A stretch of DNA of 20,809 nucleotides from a bacterium (lineage in GTDB: Bacteria; Bacillota; Bacilli; Lactobacillales; Streptococcaceae), in the NCBI GenBank assembly GCA_905221505.1, contig CAJNDL010000035.1, positions 1 to 20,809 on the forward strand, in the 5' to 3' direction. The notes below the pieces were generated by a model that worked only from the letters and a program-made list of their open reading frames with translations, was not told the DNA's origin and searched no databases. A program made the translations under genes and the position numbers. Shown here one piece after another: positions 14,736 to 20,809 of this stretch; within the stretch, counting starts at the first letter, position 1; each line of letters starts with the position of its first letter.

Positions 14736-15950
14736 CTATCTACGATACTGTTTCAAGAATCGAGTCATCTTTTCTTGGATTTGGGCTAGTTCATCAACAC
14801 GAGGAAGGTAAACGATACGGAAGTGGTCTGGTTCCTGCCAGTTAAAGCCTCGACCATGAACTAAGAGAACCTTTTCCTGCTTCAAGAAATTAAGGACAAA
14901 CTGCTCATCATCATCGATACGGTACATATTGCGGTCGATTTTAGGGAAGATATAGAGTCCAGCCTTGGGTTTAACCGCAGACAAACCTGGAATATCTTGA
15001 ATAGCATTGTAAATGAAATTTCTTTGCTCATAGATTCGTCCACCAGGAAGGAGCAATTCATCAACTGATTGGTGACCACCCAAGGAAGTTTGTACGACTT
15101 GTTGGGCCAAAACATTAGAGCAAAGGCGCATATTGGACAGCATATTAAGCCCTTCGATATAGCCTTTAACATGTGTCTTAGGTCCAGACAAGACCATCCA
15201 ACCCACACGAAAACCAGCGATACGGTGCGATTTTGACAGACCATTCATGCTGACACAAAAAACATCAGGTGCCAAGCTCGCCACAGGCGTATGCACATGC
15301 CCATCCATTACCATGCGGTCGTAGATTTCATCCGCAAAGATAATCAAATCGTTTTGACGGGCAATCTCAATAATCTCCAGCAAGAGTTCTTTAGGATAAA
15401 GGGCTCCGGTTGGGTTGTTTGGATTGATAAGGACAATTGCCTTGGTATTGGAAGTGATTTTTGACTTGATATCGTCAATATCTGGATACCATTCTGCAGC
15501 TTCATCACAGATATAGTGAACGGCATTTCCTCCAGCTAGACTGACAGCGGCTGTCCAAAGAGGATAGTCTGGCATAGGCACCAAAACCTCATCTCCATTG
15601 TCCAAAAGCCCCTGCATGGACATAACAATCAACTCACTGACACCATTTCCAAGGTAAATATCATCAATATCGACATTGGGGAATTTCTTCAACTGGCAAT
15701 ACTGCATGATGGCCTTACGGGCTGAGAAAATCCCTTTGGAGTCAGAATACCCTTCACTATCACGCGCATTCATAATCAAGTCATGAATGACCTCATCTGG
15801 CGCTGTAAAGCCAAATTCTGCTGGATTTCCTGTATTCAGACGTAAAATCTTTTCTCCGTTTGCTCGCATCCGCATGGCTTCTTCCAAAACAGGACCACGG
15901 ATATCATAAGCAACATGCTCTAACTTACTAGACTTGTTATATTCTTTCAT
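14736..15950 (-). CDS. Class I PLP-dependent aminotransferase (AlaT/AlaA-like)
   Basis: A 404-residue fold-type I aminotransferase of the cytoplasm. The PLP lysine is K240 (GLSKSHRIAGFRVGW), with N176-G182 (NPNNPTG), D207 and Y210 contacting the cofactor; R248 follows in the GFR motif. The N-terminal half (IRGPVLEEAMRM, LNTGNPAEFGF) resembles E. coli AlaA and enzymes annotated AlaT, which transfer amino groups between glutamate and pyruvate to make alanine. That substrate is inferred; an aspartate or aromatic specificity cannot be excluded. ATG at 15950 has GAGGAA seven bases upstream. It has its own promoter. No clear terminator separates it from the rpmH promoter. Confidence 0.88.
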   Translation of the reverse strand: MKEYNKSSKLEHVAYDIRGPVLEEAMRMRANGEKILRLNTGNPAEFGFTAPDEVIHDLIMNARDSEGYSDSKGIFSARKAIMQYCQLKKFPNVDIDDIYLGNGVSELIVMSMQGLLDNGDEVLVPMPDYPLWTAAVSLAGGNAVHYICDEAAEWYPDIDDIKSKITSNTKAIVLINPNNPTGALYPKELLLEIIEIARQNDLIIFADEIYDRMVMDGHVHTPVASLAPDVFCVSMNGLSKSHRIAGFRVGWMVLSGPKTHVKGYIEGLNMLSNMRLCSNVLAQQVVQTSLGGHQSVDELLLPGGRIYEQRNFIYNAIQDIPGLSAVKPKAGLYIFPKIDRNMYRIDDDEQFVLNFLKQEKVLLVHGRGFNWQEPDHFRIVYLPRVDELAQIQEKMTRFLKQYRR

Positions 15951-15980
15951 CTTGTTTCCTCAATTCATCAGGATAGTAAC

Positions 15981-16009
15981 ATTATACCACTAGAAAGAGA
16001 ATGCGACAA
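15981..16009 (-). promoter_or_regulatory. Promoter of the aminotransferase gene
   Basis: Minus strand TTGTCG (16009-16004), a 17-base spacer ending in TGG, then TATAAT (15986-15981): both a fair -35 and an extended -10. The predicted start leaves a leader of about 24 bases. Confidence 0.8.
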
Positions 16010-16043
16010 GTTTGCTGAAATGTGTTACTAGATTCGGATCGAA

Positions 16044-16066
16044 GAAAAACCTCGCTAAAAGCGAGG
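16044..16066 (-). terminator. Terminator of the small membrane protein gene
   Basis: A perfect seven-base GC-rich stem (CCTCGCT/AGCGAGG, 16050-16056 with 16060-16066), a three-base loop and TTTTTCTTC on the minus strand: a classic intrinsic terminator, 40 bases after the stop codon. Confidence 0.88.
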
Positions 16067-16106
16067 CCGAGACAGTGGTGATAGCAGGTATTTTGCCAAA
16101 GAAACA

Positions 16107-16406
16107 TCACATACCAAAAGATAAACCTAGAAAAAGCAAGCCTAAAAAGGAGTCATAGAGAAGATTAAACATGAGGAAAAGCCCCCATATCATCAAGTAA
16201 TCCCAGCGACCACTTCGTTTTGCAACTAGGAATAATACCAAATGGTAGAGTAGATGAAAGACTAAAAAGCCAACAAAACCTGGATAGAGAAGCGGAATCA
16301 ACCTCTCTAATTGCCAGATCATGATCACTTCTACCAAGACTGAAACTAGGATGATTCCATAATAAAGGAAATTTGATTTTTTTGTTTCTTGAAAAGAGTT
16401 TTTCAT
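16107..16406 (-). CDS. Small membrane protein of unknown function
   Basis: A protein of 99 residues (100 if the ATG at 16409 is used). The GGGAGG ribosome site is seven bases from the ATG at 16406 and four from 16409, which slightly favours the shorter form. After a polar start (KNSFQETKKSN) there are hydrophobic segments at about 13-32, 36-62 and 70-97, so three or four membrane spans, with a basic cytoplasmic loop AKRSGRWDY between. No cysteine or catalytic motif is evident and I do not recognise the family. It is a single-gene unit with a strong terminator, divergent from the universal stress gene across a 165-base region with a cre-like site. No confident promoter of its own was found. 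Confidence 0.8.
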   Translation of the reverse strand: MKNSFQETKKSNFLYYGIILVSVLVEVIMIWQLERLIPLLYPGFVGFLVFHLLYHLVLFLVAKRSGRWDYLMIWGLFLMFNLLYDSFLGLLFLGLSFGM

Positions 16407-16472
16407 CATTCTCCCTCCCTTCACTTCTTTCCTGCTATTCTTTCTTTTATTTGATCATATATTTATATAGAT

Positions 16473-16486
16473 TTAAAACGCTAACA
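16473..16486. promoter_or_regulatory. cre-like CcpA site upstream of usp and the small membrane protein gene
   Basis: TTAAAACGCTAACA matches TGWAANCGNTNWCA at 13 of 14 positions (only the G at position 2 is T). It ends 26 bases before the usp -35 hexamer, a position where CcpA could activate usp or repress the divergent gene. Function is inferred. Confidence 0.55.
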
Positions 16487-16512
16487 TTCTTTTAAAAAAA
16501 TACTTTTTTTGC

Positions 16513-16541
16513 TTTACTTCTATAGTGAAAAGGTTTACAAT
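16513..16541 (+). promoter_or_regulatory. usp promoter overlapped by tandem dyads
   Basis: TTTACT (16513-16518), a 17-base spacer and TACAAT (16536-16541), with a predicted leader of about 24 bases. Two 21-base tandem repeats (starting 16513 and 16534), each with the form TTTAC-N7-GTRA, cover the promoter and may be an operator. Confidence 0.55.
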
Positions 16542-16571
16542 TATAGTAAGAAAATTTCAGGAGGTTTCATT

Positions 16572-17024
16572 ATGGCACAACGTTACCAAAATATTATGGT
16601 CGCAATCGATGGTTCTAAGGAAGCGGACTTGGCTTTTGTCAAGGGAGTTCATTCTGCTCTACGAAACGACGCTAAACTCACCATCGCTCATGTCATTGAC
16701 ACACGCGCTCTCCAAAGCGTATCCACCTTTGATGCTGAAGTTTACGAAGAACTCCAAGTCGATGCTGAAAGTCTGATGAAAGAGTACGAAAAACGTGCAA
16801 AAGATGCTGGTGTGACAGATGTTCACATCGTTATTGAAATGGGAAATCCAAAGACTCTCTTGGCACGTACTATTCCAGATGCTGAGGAAGTCGATCTCAT
16901 CCTCGTTGGCGCAACCGGTCTCAACGCCTTTGAGCGCCTCTTGGTCGGTTCTTCATCTGAATACATTCTCCGCCATGCTAAGGTCGATTTGCTGGTTGTG
17001 AGAGAACAAGAAAAAACATTATAG
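16572..17024 (+). CDS. Universal stress protein, UspA family
   Basis: A 150-residue cytoplasmic protein of one Usp domain. The nucleotide-binding pattern G-2x-G-9x-G-S is complete (G113, G116, G126, S127), so it is of the ATP-binding class; D13 in VAIDGS (10-15) fits the adenine/ribose contact. These proteins act in survival of stress and starvation, with no single known reaction. The ATG at 16572 follows a perfect AGGAGG; the open frame upstream has no family residues. It is a single-gene unit ended by a terminator shared with the convergent HAD-MazG gene. Confidence 0.93.
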   Translation: MAQRYQNIMVAIDGSKEADLAFVKGVHSALRNDAKLTIAHVIDTRALQSVSTFDAEVYEELQVDAESLMKEYEKRAKDAGVTDVHIVIEMGNPKTLLARTIPDAEEVDLILVGATGLNAFERLLVGSSSEYILRHAKVDLLVVREQEKTL

Positions 17025-17030
17025 TCATGA

Positions 17031-17058
17031 AGAAAAGGAGCCCAGAGCTCCTTTTTCT
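17031..17058. terminator. Bidirectional terminator between usp and the HAD-MazG gene
   Basis: Stem AGAAAAGGAGC / GCTCCTTTTTCT with the five-base loop CCAGA. A T run follows on the plus strand, and the A run before the stem is a T run on the minus strand. It abuts the HAD-MazG stop codon, so one hairpin serves both convergent genes. Confidence 0.85.
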
Positions 17059-18447
17059 TTACTGTTTATTTCTCTCTTTATGGCGTTCATAAGCCTTGAG
17101 CTGGCGCTGCAGTTCCTTTTTAATAGCAGGTTCTGGAGCATATTTTTCTTCCCAATCATCTGGTTTTAAGATTTTGTGGGTCACTGGATCAAAATGTGCC
17201 TTGCCATCAGGAAAAATTTTCCCCATATTGGCCTGATGGACGATATCAAAAATACGTTCTGGGTCCACCCCCATCAAGACAAAACTACCGTAGGTAAAGT
17301 AAAGCGTGTCAATCAAGGCATCCACTTGCCCTACCAAATCTTGCTGAGCAGGTGTCTTCTTGGCTACCTTATCTGCTGCCTTATCAAGGGCTTGATGAAG
17401 TTGCGATAGAGCTTGACCAAACTCCTCTTCAGAAGGACTGGCGGCCCGAACAAATTCCACCAATTCTTCTATTTTAAAGCCAGCCCTGTGGGTTGCACCT
17501 TCTAAATCCCAAGCTCGAGGTTCTTCTTGGGTCCGTTCATCCATCATGTGGTGGAAGGTCTTGACCTTATTGAAATGATAGTCACGACTGACAAATACTT
17601 TTTCTGAAGCCAGAACACCAAAATGTTCTAAGGCCTTGTGGATTCCGTCTTGCTGATTGCTGGTCGTGATATGCTTGGCGACCTCCTTAACACTGCTACT
17701 ACCATTTCCCATAGCGACCGACATACCGACACCAGCCAGCATTTCAAGGTCGTTATCCGAGTCACCAAAGGCCATGACTTGGTTGAGGTCAAAGCCATAT
17801 TCTTTCCCAACTCGGCGAATACCTTCCAATTTTGAATTTCCCTGATTGATGACATCCGCTGCAAAAGGATTGCTACGTGTTAATTTCAAGTCTTCAAAAT
17901 CAGCTGCTGCCTTCTCAGATTCTTCTGGCGTCATCAGCATCAAGACTTGGTAGATAGGCTGATTCATCAGATTAAGCAGGTCTTCTTCCTTTTGGGGAAC
18001 AACCTTGCTGACCATACGATTAAAGGAATGACTCACTGTCCGAGTTAAAACTGAGGGAACGAAGCGACTGATTCGTTGGGAAAAAGAACCCAGGCCAAAA
18101 GACATGATTTTAGAACCTAGCATAGCATCCTTGGTCCCTAGAGCAATCTCCTTGCCCTCTTTTTTAGCATAAGTAATTAACTGTCGCAAATGTAACTTGG
18201 AAATTGGGCTCGTGAACAAGACTCTATCTTTAGTAAAGATATACTGGCCATTGTAGGTTACCGCAAAATCCAGATCCAAATCGTCCATCAATTCCTTAAC
18301 AAAAAAAGGTCCTCGCCCCGTTGCTACACCAACCAGTACCCCTTGTTCTTTGACAATCTTAATCGCGTCCTTAGTGGATTTCAAAACACTCTTGCGATCG
18401 TTGACCAAGGTTCCATCGATATCAAAAAAAACAGCTTTGACTTCCAT
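17059..18447 (-). CDS. Cof-type HAD hydrolase fused to a MazG-like nucleotide pyrophosphohydrolase domain
   Basis: A 462-residue two-domain cytoplasmic protein. Residues 1-275 are a Cof-type HAD phosphatase with all four motifs: DIDGT (D9, D11), TGR (43-45), K206 and GDSDND (228-233). Residues about 285-440 resemble the MazG/all-alpha NTP pyrophosphohydrolase group: EELVE (327-331), DALID (D376, D380) and NMGK (407-410), although the two acidic motifs are about 45 residues apart, wider than in classical MazG. HAD Cof enzymes dephosphorylate sugar phosphates or FMN and MazG-like domains hydrolyse NTPs, so a two-step nucleotide-cleaning role is plausible but inferred. ATG at 18447; the upstream frame to 18477 reads into the shared promoter and is rejected. 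Confidence 0.88.
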   Translation of the reverse strand: MEVKAVFFDIDGTLVNDRKSVLKSTKDAIKIVKEQGVLVGVATGRGPFFVKELMDDLDLDFAVTYNGQYIFTKDRVLFTSPISKLHLRQLITYAKKEGKEIALGTKDAMLGSKIMSFGLGSFSQRISRFVPSVLTRTVSHSFNRMVSKVVPQKEEDLLNLMNQPIYQVLMLMTPEESEKAAADFEDLKLTRSNPFAADVINQGNSKLEGIRRVGKEYGFDLNQVMAFGDSDNDLEMLAGVGMSVAMGNGSSSVKEVAKHITTSNQQDGIHKALEHFGVLASEKVFVSRDYHFNKVKTFHHMMDERTQEEPRAWDLEGATHRAGFKIEELVEFVRAASPSEEEFGQALSQLHQALDKAADKVAKKTPAQQDLVGQVDALIDTLYFTYGSFVLMGVDPERIFDIVHQANMGKIFPDGKAHFDPVTHKILKPDDWEEKYAPEPAIKKELQRQLKAYERHKERNKQ

Positions 18448-18467
18448 CCTATCCCAATCTCCCCTTT

Positions 18468-18490
18468 TGTGATACAATGATTATACCACA
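18468..18490. promoter_or_regulatory. Symmetric divergent promoter for the HAD-MazG gene and the asparaginase gene
   Basis: A 23-base near-palindrome. The plus arm is TGTGATACAAT (extended -10 TGA-TACAAT, 18470-18478) and the minus arm TGTGGTATAAT (extended -10 TGG-TATAAT, 18488-18480), meeting at one central base. Neither side has a good -35. Predicted start sites are near 18485 (plus) and 18473 (minus). Confidence 0.7.
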
Positions 18491-18512
18491 TTTCAGAAAG
18501 AGTGAGTAAATC

Positions 18513-19475
18513 ATGCCTAAGAAAATCCTTGTTTTACATACGGGTGGGACTATTTCCATGCAAGCCGATGCCTCTGGCGCTGTTGTGACTAGTTCAGATA
18601 ATCCCATGAACCATGTATCCAATCCTCTCGAAGGAATCCAAGTCCACTCCCTAGACTTTTTTAACCTACCAAGCCCCCATATCAAACCCAAGCATATGCT
18701 GGCCCTCTACCAAAAAATCAAAGAGGAAGCAGATAACTACGATGGAGTGGTGATTACACACGGGACCGACACTTTAGAAGAAACAGCCTATTTCCTTGAT
18801 ACCATGGAAGTTCCCCACATGCCCATCGTTCTAACAGGGGCCATGCGCAGCTCCAACGAACTCGGCAGTGACGGGGTTTATAATTATCTGAGTGCTCTAC
18901 GAGTGGCTAGCGATGACAGGGCTGCTGACAAAGGAGTTTTGGTCGTTATGAACGATGAAATCCACGCAGCCAAGTATGTTACCAAAACACATACGACCAA
19001 CGTCAGCACCTTCCAGACTCCTACTCACGGGCCACTTGGTCTGATTATGAAACACGAAATCCTCTACTTTAAAACAGCTGAGCCCCGTGTCCGCTTTGAC
19101 CTCGATCACATACAAGGATTAGTCCCTATCATCTCAGCTTATGCCGGTATGACAGATGAGCTGATTGATATGCTGGATTTGGAACAATTGGACGGTTTGA
19201 TTATCCAAGCCTTCGGAGCTGGTAATATTCCCAAAGAAACGGCTCAAAAATTAGAAAGCCTTCTGCAAAAAGGAATCCCAGTCGCCCTGGTTTCACGATG
19301 CTTTAACGGTATTGCAGAACCTGTTTATGCTTACCAAGGCGGGGGGGTGCAGTTGCAAAAGGCAGGTGTCTTCTTTGTTAAAGAACTCAACGCCCAAAAA
19401 GCCCGCTTAAAACTCCTCATCGCCCTCAATGCTGGATTAAAAGGACAAGCCTTAAAAGACTATATGGAAGGCTAA
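18513..19475 (+). CDS. ansA: L-asparaginase, type I (cytoplasmic)
   Basis: A 320-residue enzyme that hydrolyses asparagine to aspartate and ammonia. The catalytic threonine motif HTGGTI is at 9-14 and the second motif HGTDT at 83-87 (T85, D86), with TGAMRSSNELGSDG following at about 108-121. There is no signal peptide, and the length fits the cytoplasmic low-affinity class rather than the periplasmic one. ATG at 18513 has only a weak GAGTGAG ribosome site. A run of seven G (19341-19347) lies in the codons for Gly-Gly-Val near the C-terminus. It shares its promoter with the HAD-MazG gene and ends at a terminator shared with ccpA. Confidence 0.94.
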   Translation: MPKKILVLHTGGTISMQADASGAVVTSSDNPMNHVSNPLEGIQVHSLDFFNLPSPHIKPKHMLALYQKIKEEADNYDGVVITHGTDTLEETAYFLDTMEVPHMPIVLTGAMRSSNELGSDGVYNYLSALRVASDDRAADKGVLVVMNDEIHAAKYVTKTHTTNVSTFQTPTHGPLGLIMKHEILYFKTAEPRVRFDLDHIQGLVPIISAYAGMTDELIDMLDLEQLDGLIIQAFGAGNIPKETAQKLESLLQKGIPVALVSRCFNGIAEPVYAYQGGGVQLQKAGVFFVKELNAQKARLKLLIALNAGLKGQALKDYMEG

Positions 19476-19492
19476 ACCCTTCTCTAGAAAGC

Positions 19493-19527
19493 AAAATCAG
19501 GAAATCTTCACGATTCCCTGATTTTTT
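19493..19527. terminator. Bidirectional terminator between ansA and ccpA
   Basis: Arms AAAATCAGG-A-AATC and GATT-C-CCTGATTTT (one mismatch, loop TTCAC) followed by a T run on the plus strand. It ends directly at the ccpA stop codon. On the minus strand the tail is less T-rich (GCTTTC), so it is stronger for ansA. Confidence 0.82.
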
Positions 19528-20538
19528 CTATTTACGTTTTCGTGTTGAACGACGTTCTGTCAAACCATGAGGTAAGAGAACTTCACGTTCTTCCAACTCT
19601 TCCTTGTGCATAATCTTCGTCAACATACGCATACTAATAGCACCAAGGTCATAAAGAGGTTGGGCAATCGTTGTCAAGTTTGGACGGGTAAAACGTGAGA
19701 TTTGTGAATCATCACTAGTAATGATTTCAAACTCTTCTGGCACTGATACACCGTGGTCCGCCAAACCATTCAAGACACCTGCTGCCAACTCGTCACCTGT
19801 TACAACTGCTGCAGTTGCATTCGATGAAATCAAGCGTTCTGCCAAGGCATAGCCGTCTTCATAAGTGTATTTAGACTCAAATACCAATCCTTCGCTATAA
19901 GAAATCCCTGCTTTTTTCAAGGCTTCCTTGTAGCCAACCAAACGAACCTTACCATTGATATCATCCACTAGTGGGCCGCTAACAAAAGCAATGCGTTCGT
20001 TTTCTTTAGCAAGGTAGGTCACTGCATCAATCGTAGCTTGTTTGTAGTCAATATTAACACTTGGGAGTTGGTGTTCCACATCCACTGTCCCTGCAAGAAC
20101 AACTGGTGTCCGAGAACGAGAAAATTCTGAACGAATTTTTTCAGTCAAGTGGTAACCCATAAAGATGATACCATCTACTTGCTTAGAAAACAGTGTATTG
20201 ACAACTGAAACTTCCTTGTCATCATCCTCATCACTATTGGCAAGGACAATATTGTACTTGTACATTTCAGCGATATCATCAATCCCTTTAGCAAGCGTTG
20301 AGAAATAACCATTAGTGATATTTGGAATCACGACACCGACAGTGGTTGTCTTTTTGCTTGCAAGACCACGCGCCACGGCATTTGGACGGTAATCCAAACG
20401 ATCAATTACCTCAAGCACTTTTTTACGAGTATTCTCTTTTACATTCTTATTGCCATTGACTACACGGCTAACTGTCGCCATTGAAACCCCTGCTTCACGG
20501 GCGACATCATAAATCGTTACTGTATCGTCTGTATTCAT
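19528..20538 (-). CDS. ccpA: Catabolite control protein A
   Basis: A 336-residue LacI/GalR-family regulator that, bound to HPr phosphorylated on serine, binds cre sites and carries out carbon catabolite control. The helix-turn-helix is at about 8-27 (TIYDVAREAGVSMATVSRVV) and the minor-groove hinge helix at 51-62 (YRPNAVARGLAS), followed by KKTTTVGVVIPNI, the start of the sugar-binding-like core. Length and sequence fit CcpA rather than a sugar-specific repressor, and no sugar operon is adjacent. The ATG has AAAGGA upstream. Its own promoter holds a cre-like site, and two other cre-like sites occur in this window (pflA and usp). Confidence 0.96.
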   Translation of the reverse strand: MNTDDTVTIYDVAREAGVSMATVSRVVNGNKNVKENTRKKVLEVIDRLDYRPNAVARGLASKKTTTVGVVIPNITNGYFSTLAKGIDDIAEMYKYNIVLANSDEDDDKEVSVVNTLFSKQVDGIIFMGYHLTEKIRSEFSRSRTPVVLAGTVDVEHQLPSVNIDYKQATIDAVTYLAKENERIAFVSGPLVDDINGKVRLVGYKEALKKAGISYSEGLVFESKYTYEDGYALAERLISSNATAAVVTGDELAAGVLNGLADHGVSVPEEFEIITSDDSQISRFTRPNLTTIAQPLYDLGAISMRMLTKIMHKEELEEREVLLPHGLTERRSTRKRK

Positions 20539-20556
20539 TCCATTTCCTTTCTATAT

Positions 20557-20591
20557 CATACCTCACGAGACTCTAAAAAAGAGACGGTATG
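20557..20591 (-). promoter_or_regulatory. Hairpin in the ccpA leader
   Basis: CATACC (20557-20562) can pair with GGTATG (20586-20591), and CTCT with AGAG inside it, giving an imperfect hairpin in the roughly 80-base leader. It lies just upstream of the ribosome site (AAAGGA) without covering it. A regulatory role is unproven. Confidence 0.3.
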
Positions 20592-20622
20592 AAAATTTCG
20601 TTTTCATGATTCTACTTATTTC

Positions 20623-20651
20623 ATTTTATCACTATTTGTAAACACTTTCAA
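20623..20651 (-). promoter_or_regulatory. ccpA promoter with internal cre site
   Basis: Minus strand TTGAAA (20651-20646), a 17-base spacer ending in TGA, and TAAAAT (20628-20623). TGTAAACACTTTCA on the plus strand (20637-20650) matches the cre consensus at 13 of 14 positions and lies in the spacer, overlapping the -35, where binding would repress ccpA itself. Confidence 0.75.
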
Positions 20652-20702
20652 GCTTTTTTTGAAGATTATTTGAAAAAATTTCATAGGGCTAACTTCTCAA
20701 AG

Positions 20703-20735
20703 TAACTTCCACTTGCCCGACCAAAGTGGAAGTTA
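20703..20735. repeat. 12-base perfect inverted repeat
   Basis: TAACTTCCACTT (20703-20714) and AAGTGGAAGTTA (20724-20735) with a nine-base loop, GCCCGACCA. No T run follows on either strand, so it is not a typical terminator. It lies between the ccpA promoter and the right edge; it could be an operator or a remnant of a small repeat. Confidence 0.5.
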
Positions 20736-20799
20736 GTCTAAAACGGATTTTTATGGTGGAATTAAGTGTGAGACGTTTGAGTTAGAAATGAGGCTCACT

Positions 20800-20809
20800 A
20801 TGACAAAAC
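20800..20809 (+). CDS. Possible start of a plus-strand gene at the right edge
   Basis: ATG at 20800 (M-T-K) follows GAGG with six bases between, an acceptable ribosome site. Only three codons are present, so the product is unknown and the call rests on the ribosome site alone. No clear promoter was found upstream. Confidence 0.25.

Noticed and set aside
18468..18490. GlnR operator (TGTNA-N7-TNACA) at the asparaginase promoter
   Set aside because: The half-sites are 13 bases apart rather than 7 and the right half reads CCACA, so it does not fit.
1..20809. tRNA, rRNA, CRISPR array, insertion sequence, integrase, toxin-antitoxin or restriction genes
   Set aside because: None was seen on either strand. 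All substantial open frames are accounted for by housekeeping genes, and the only repeats are two BOX elements and short dyads.

Overview
The window is a chromosomal stretch from a Streptococcus of the Mitis group (S. pneumoniae or a close relative such as S. mitis). The evidence is two BOX elements (boxA-boxB-boxC modules characteristic of this group), low-GC codon use, strong AGGAGG ribosome binding sites, many extended -10 (TGn TATAAT) promoters, and proteins of streptococcal type (PurR, Cbf1, Ami/Ali-type peptide-binding lipoprotein, CcpA). Almost everything is intact housekeeping sequence. I found no defence system, CRISPR array, prophage, insertion sequence, tRNA or rRNA.

Layout. Positions 1-3430, minus strand: the first codons of an unidentified gene, pflA (activator of pyruvate formate-lyase), lysA (diaminopimelate decarboxylase) and purR (purine regulator), with a degenerate BOX element in the purR leader. 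Positions 3431-10104, minus strand: a compact eight-gene run, in transcription order tatD, rnmV, rsmA/ksgA, rsgA, rpe, thiN, rmuC, cbf1. Most junctions overlap or leave 1-10 nt. It joins 5S rRNA maturation, 16S rRNA dimethylation and 30S assembly to the pentose phosphate pathway, thiamine activation, DNA maintenance and a 3'-5' exoribonuclease. Positions 10161-14357: a two-gene convergent insert, a KimA-type potassium/proton symporter (plus) and an orphan oligopeptide-binding lipoprotein (minus), with an intact BOX A1-B2-C1 element between them. Positions 14395-16409, minus: rpmH (44 aa, GTG start), a class I aminotransferase and a small membrane protein. Positions 16473-20809: a universal stress protein (plus), a HAD-MazG fusion protein (minus), cytoplasmic L-asparaginase (plus), ccpA (minus) and possibly the first codons of a plus-strand gene at the right edge.

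Regulation that can be read from the sequence: CcpA-type cre sites lie at the pflA start site, inside the ccpA promoter, and between the usp gene and its divergent neighbour. A PurBox lies at the purR promoter, suggesting autoregulation. The HAD-MazG gene and the asparaginase gene share one near-palindromic divergent promoter in which the two -10 elements sit back to back. Intrinsic terminators close most units, several of them working in both directions. No stretch longer than about 290 bases lacks a gene.

I do not see a new biological system here. The items most worth checking are the symmetric divergent promoter, the tandem dyads over the usp promoter, the thiN start inside rpe, and the KimA homologue with no room for a c-di-AMP riboswitch.
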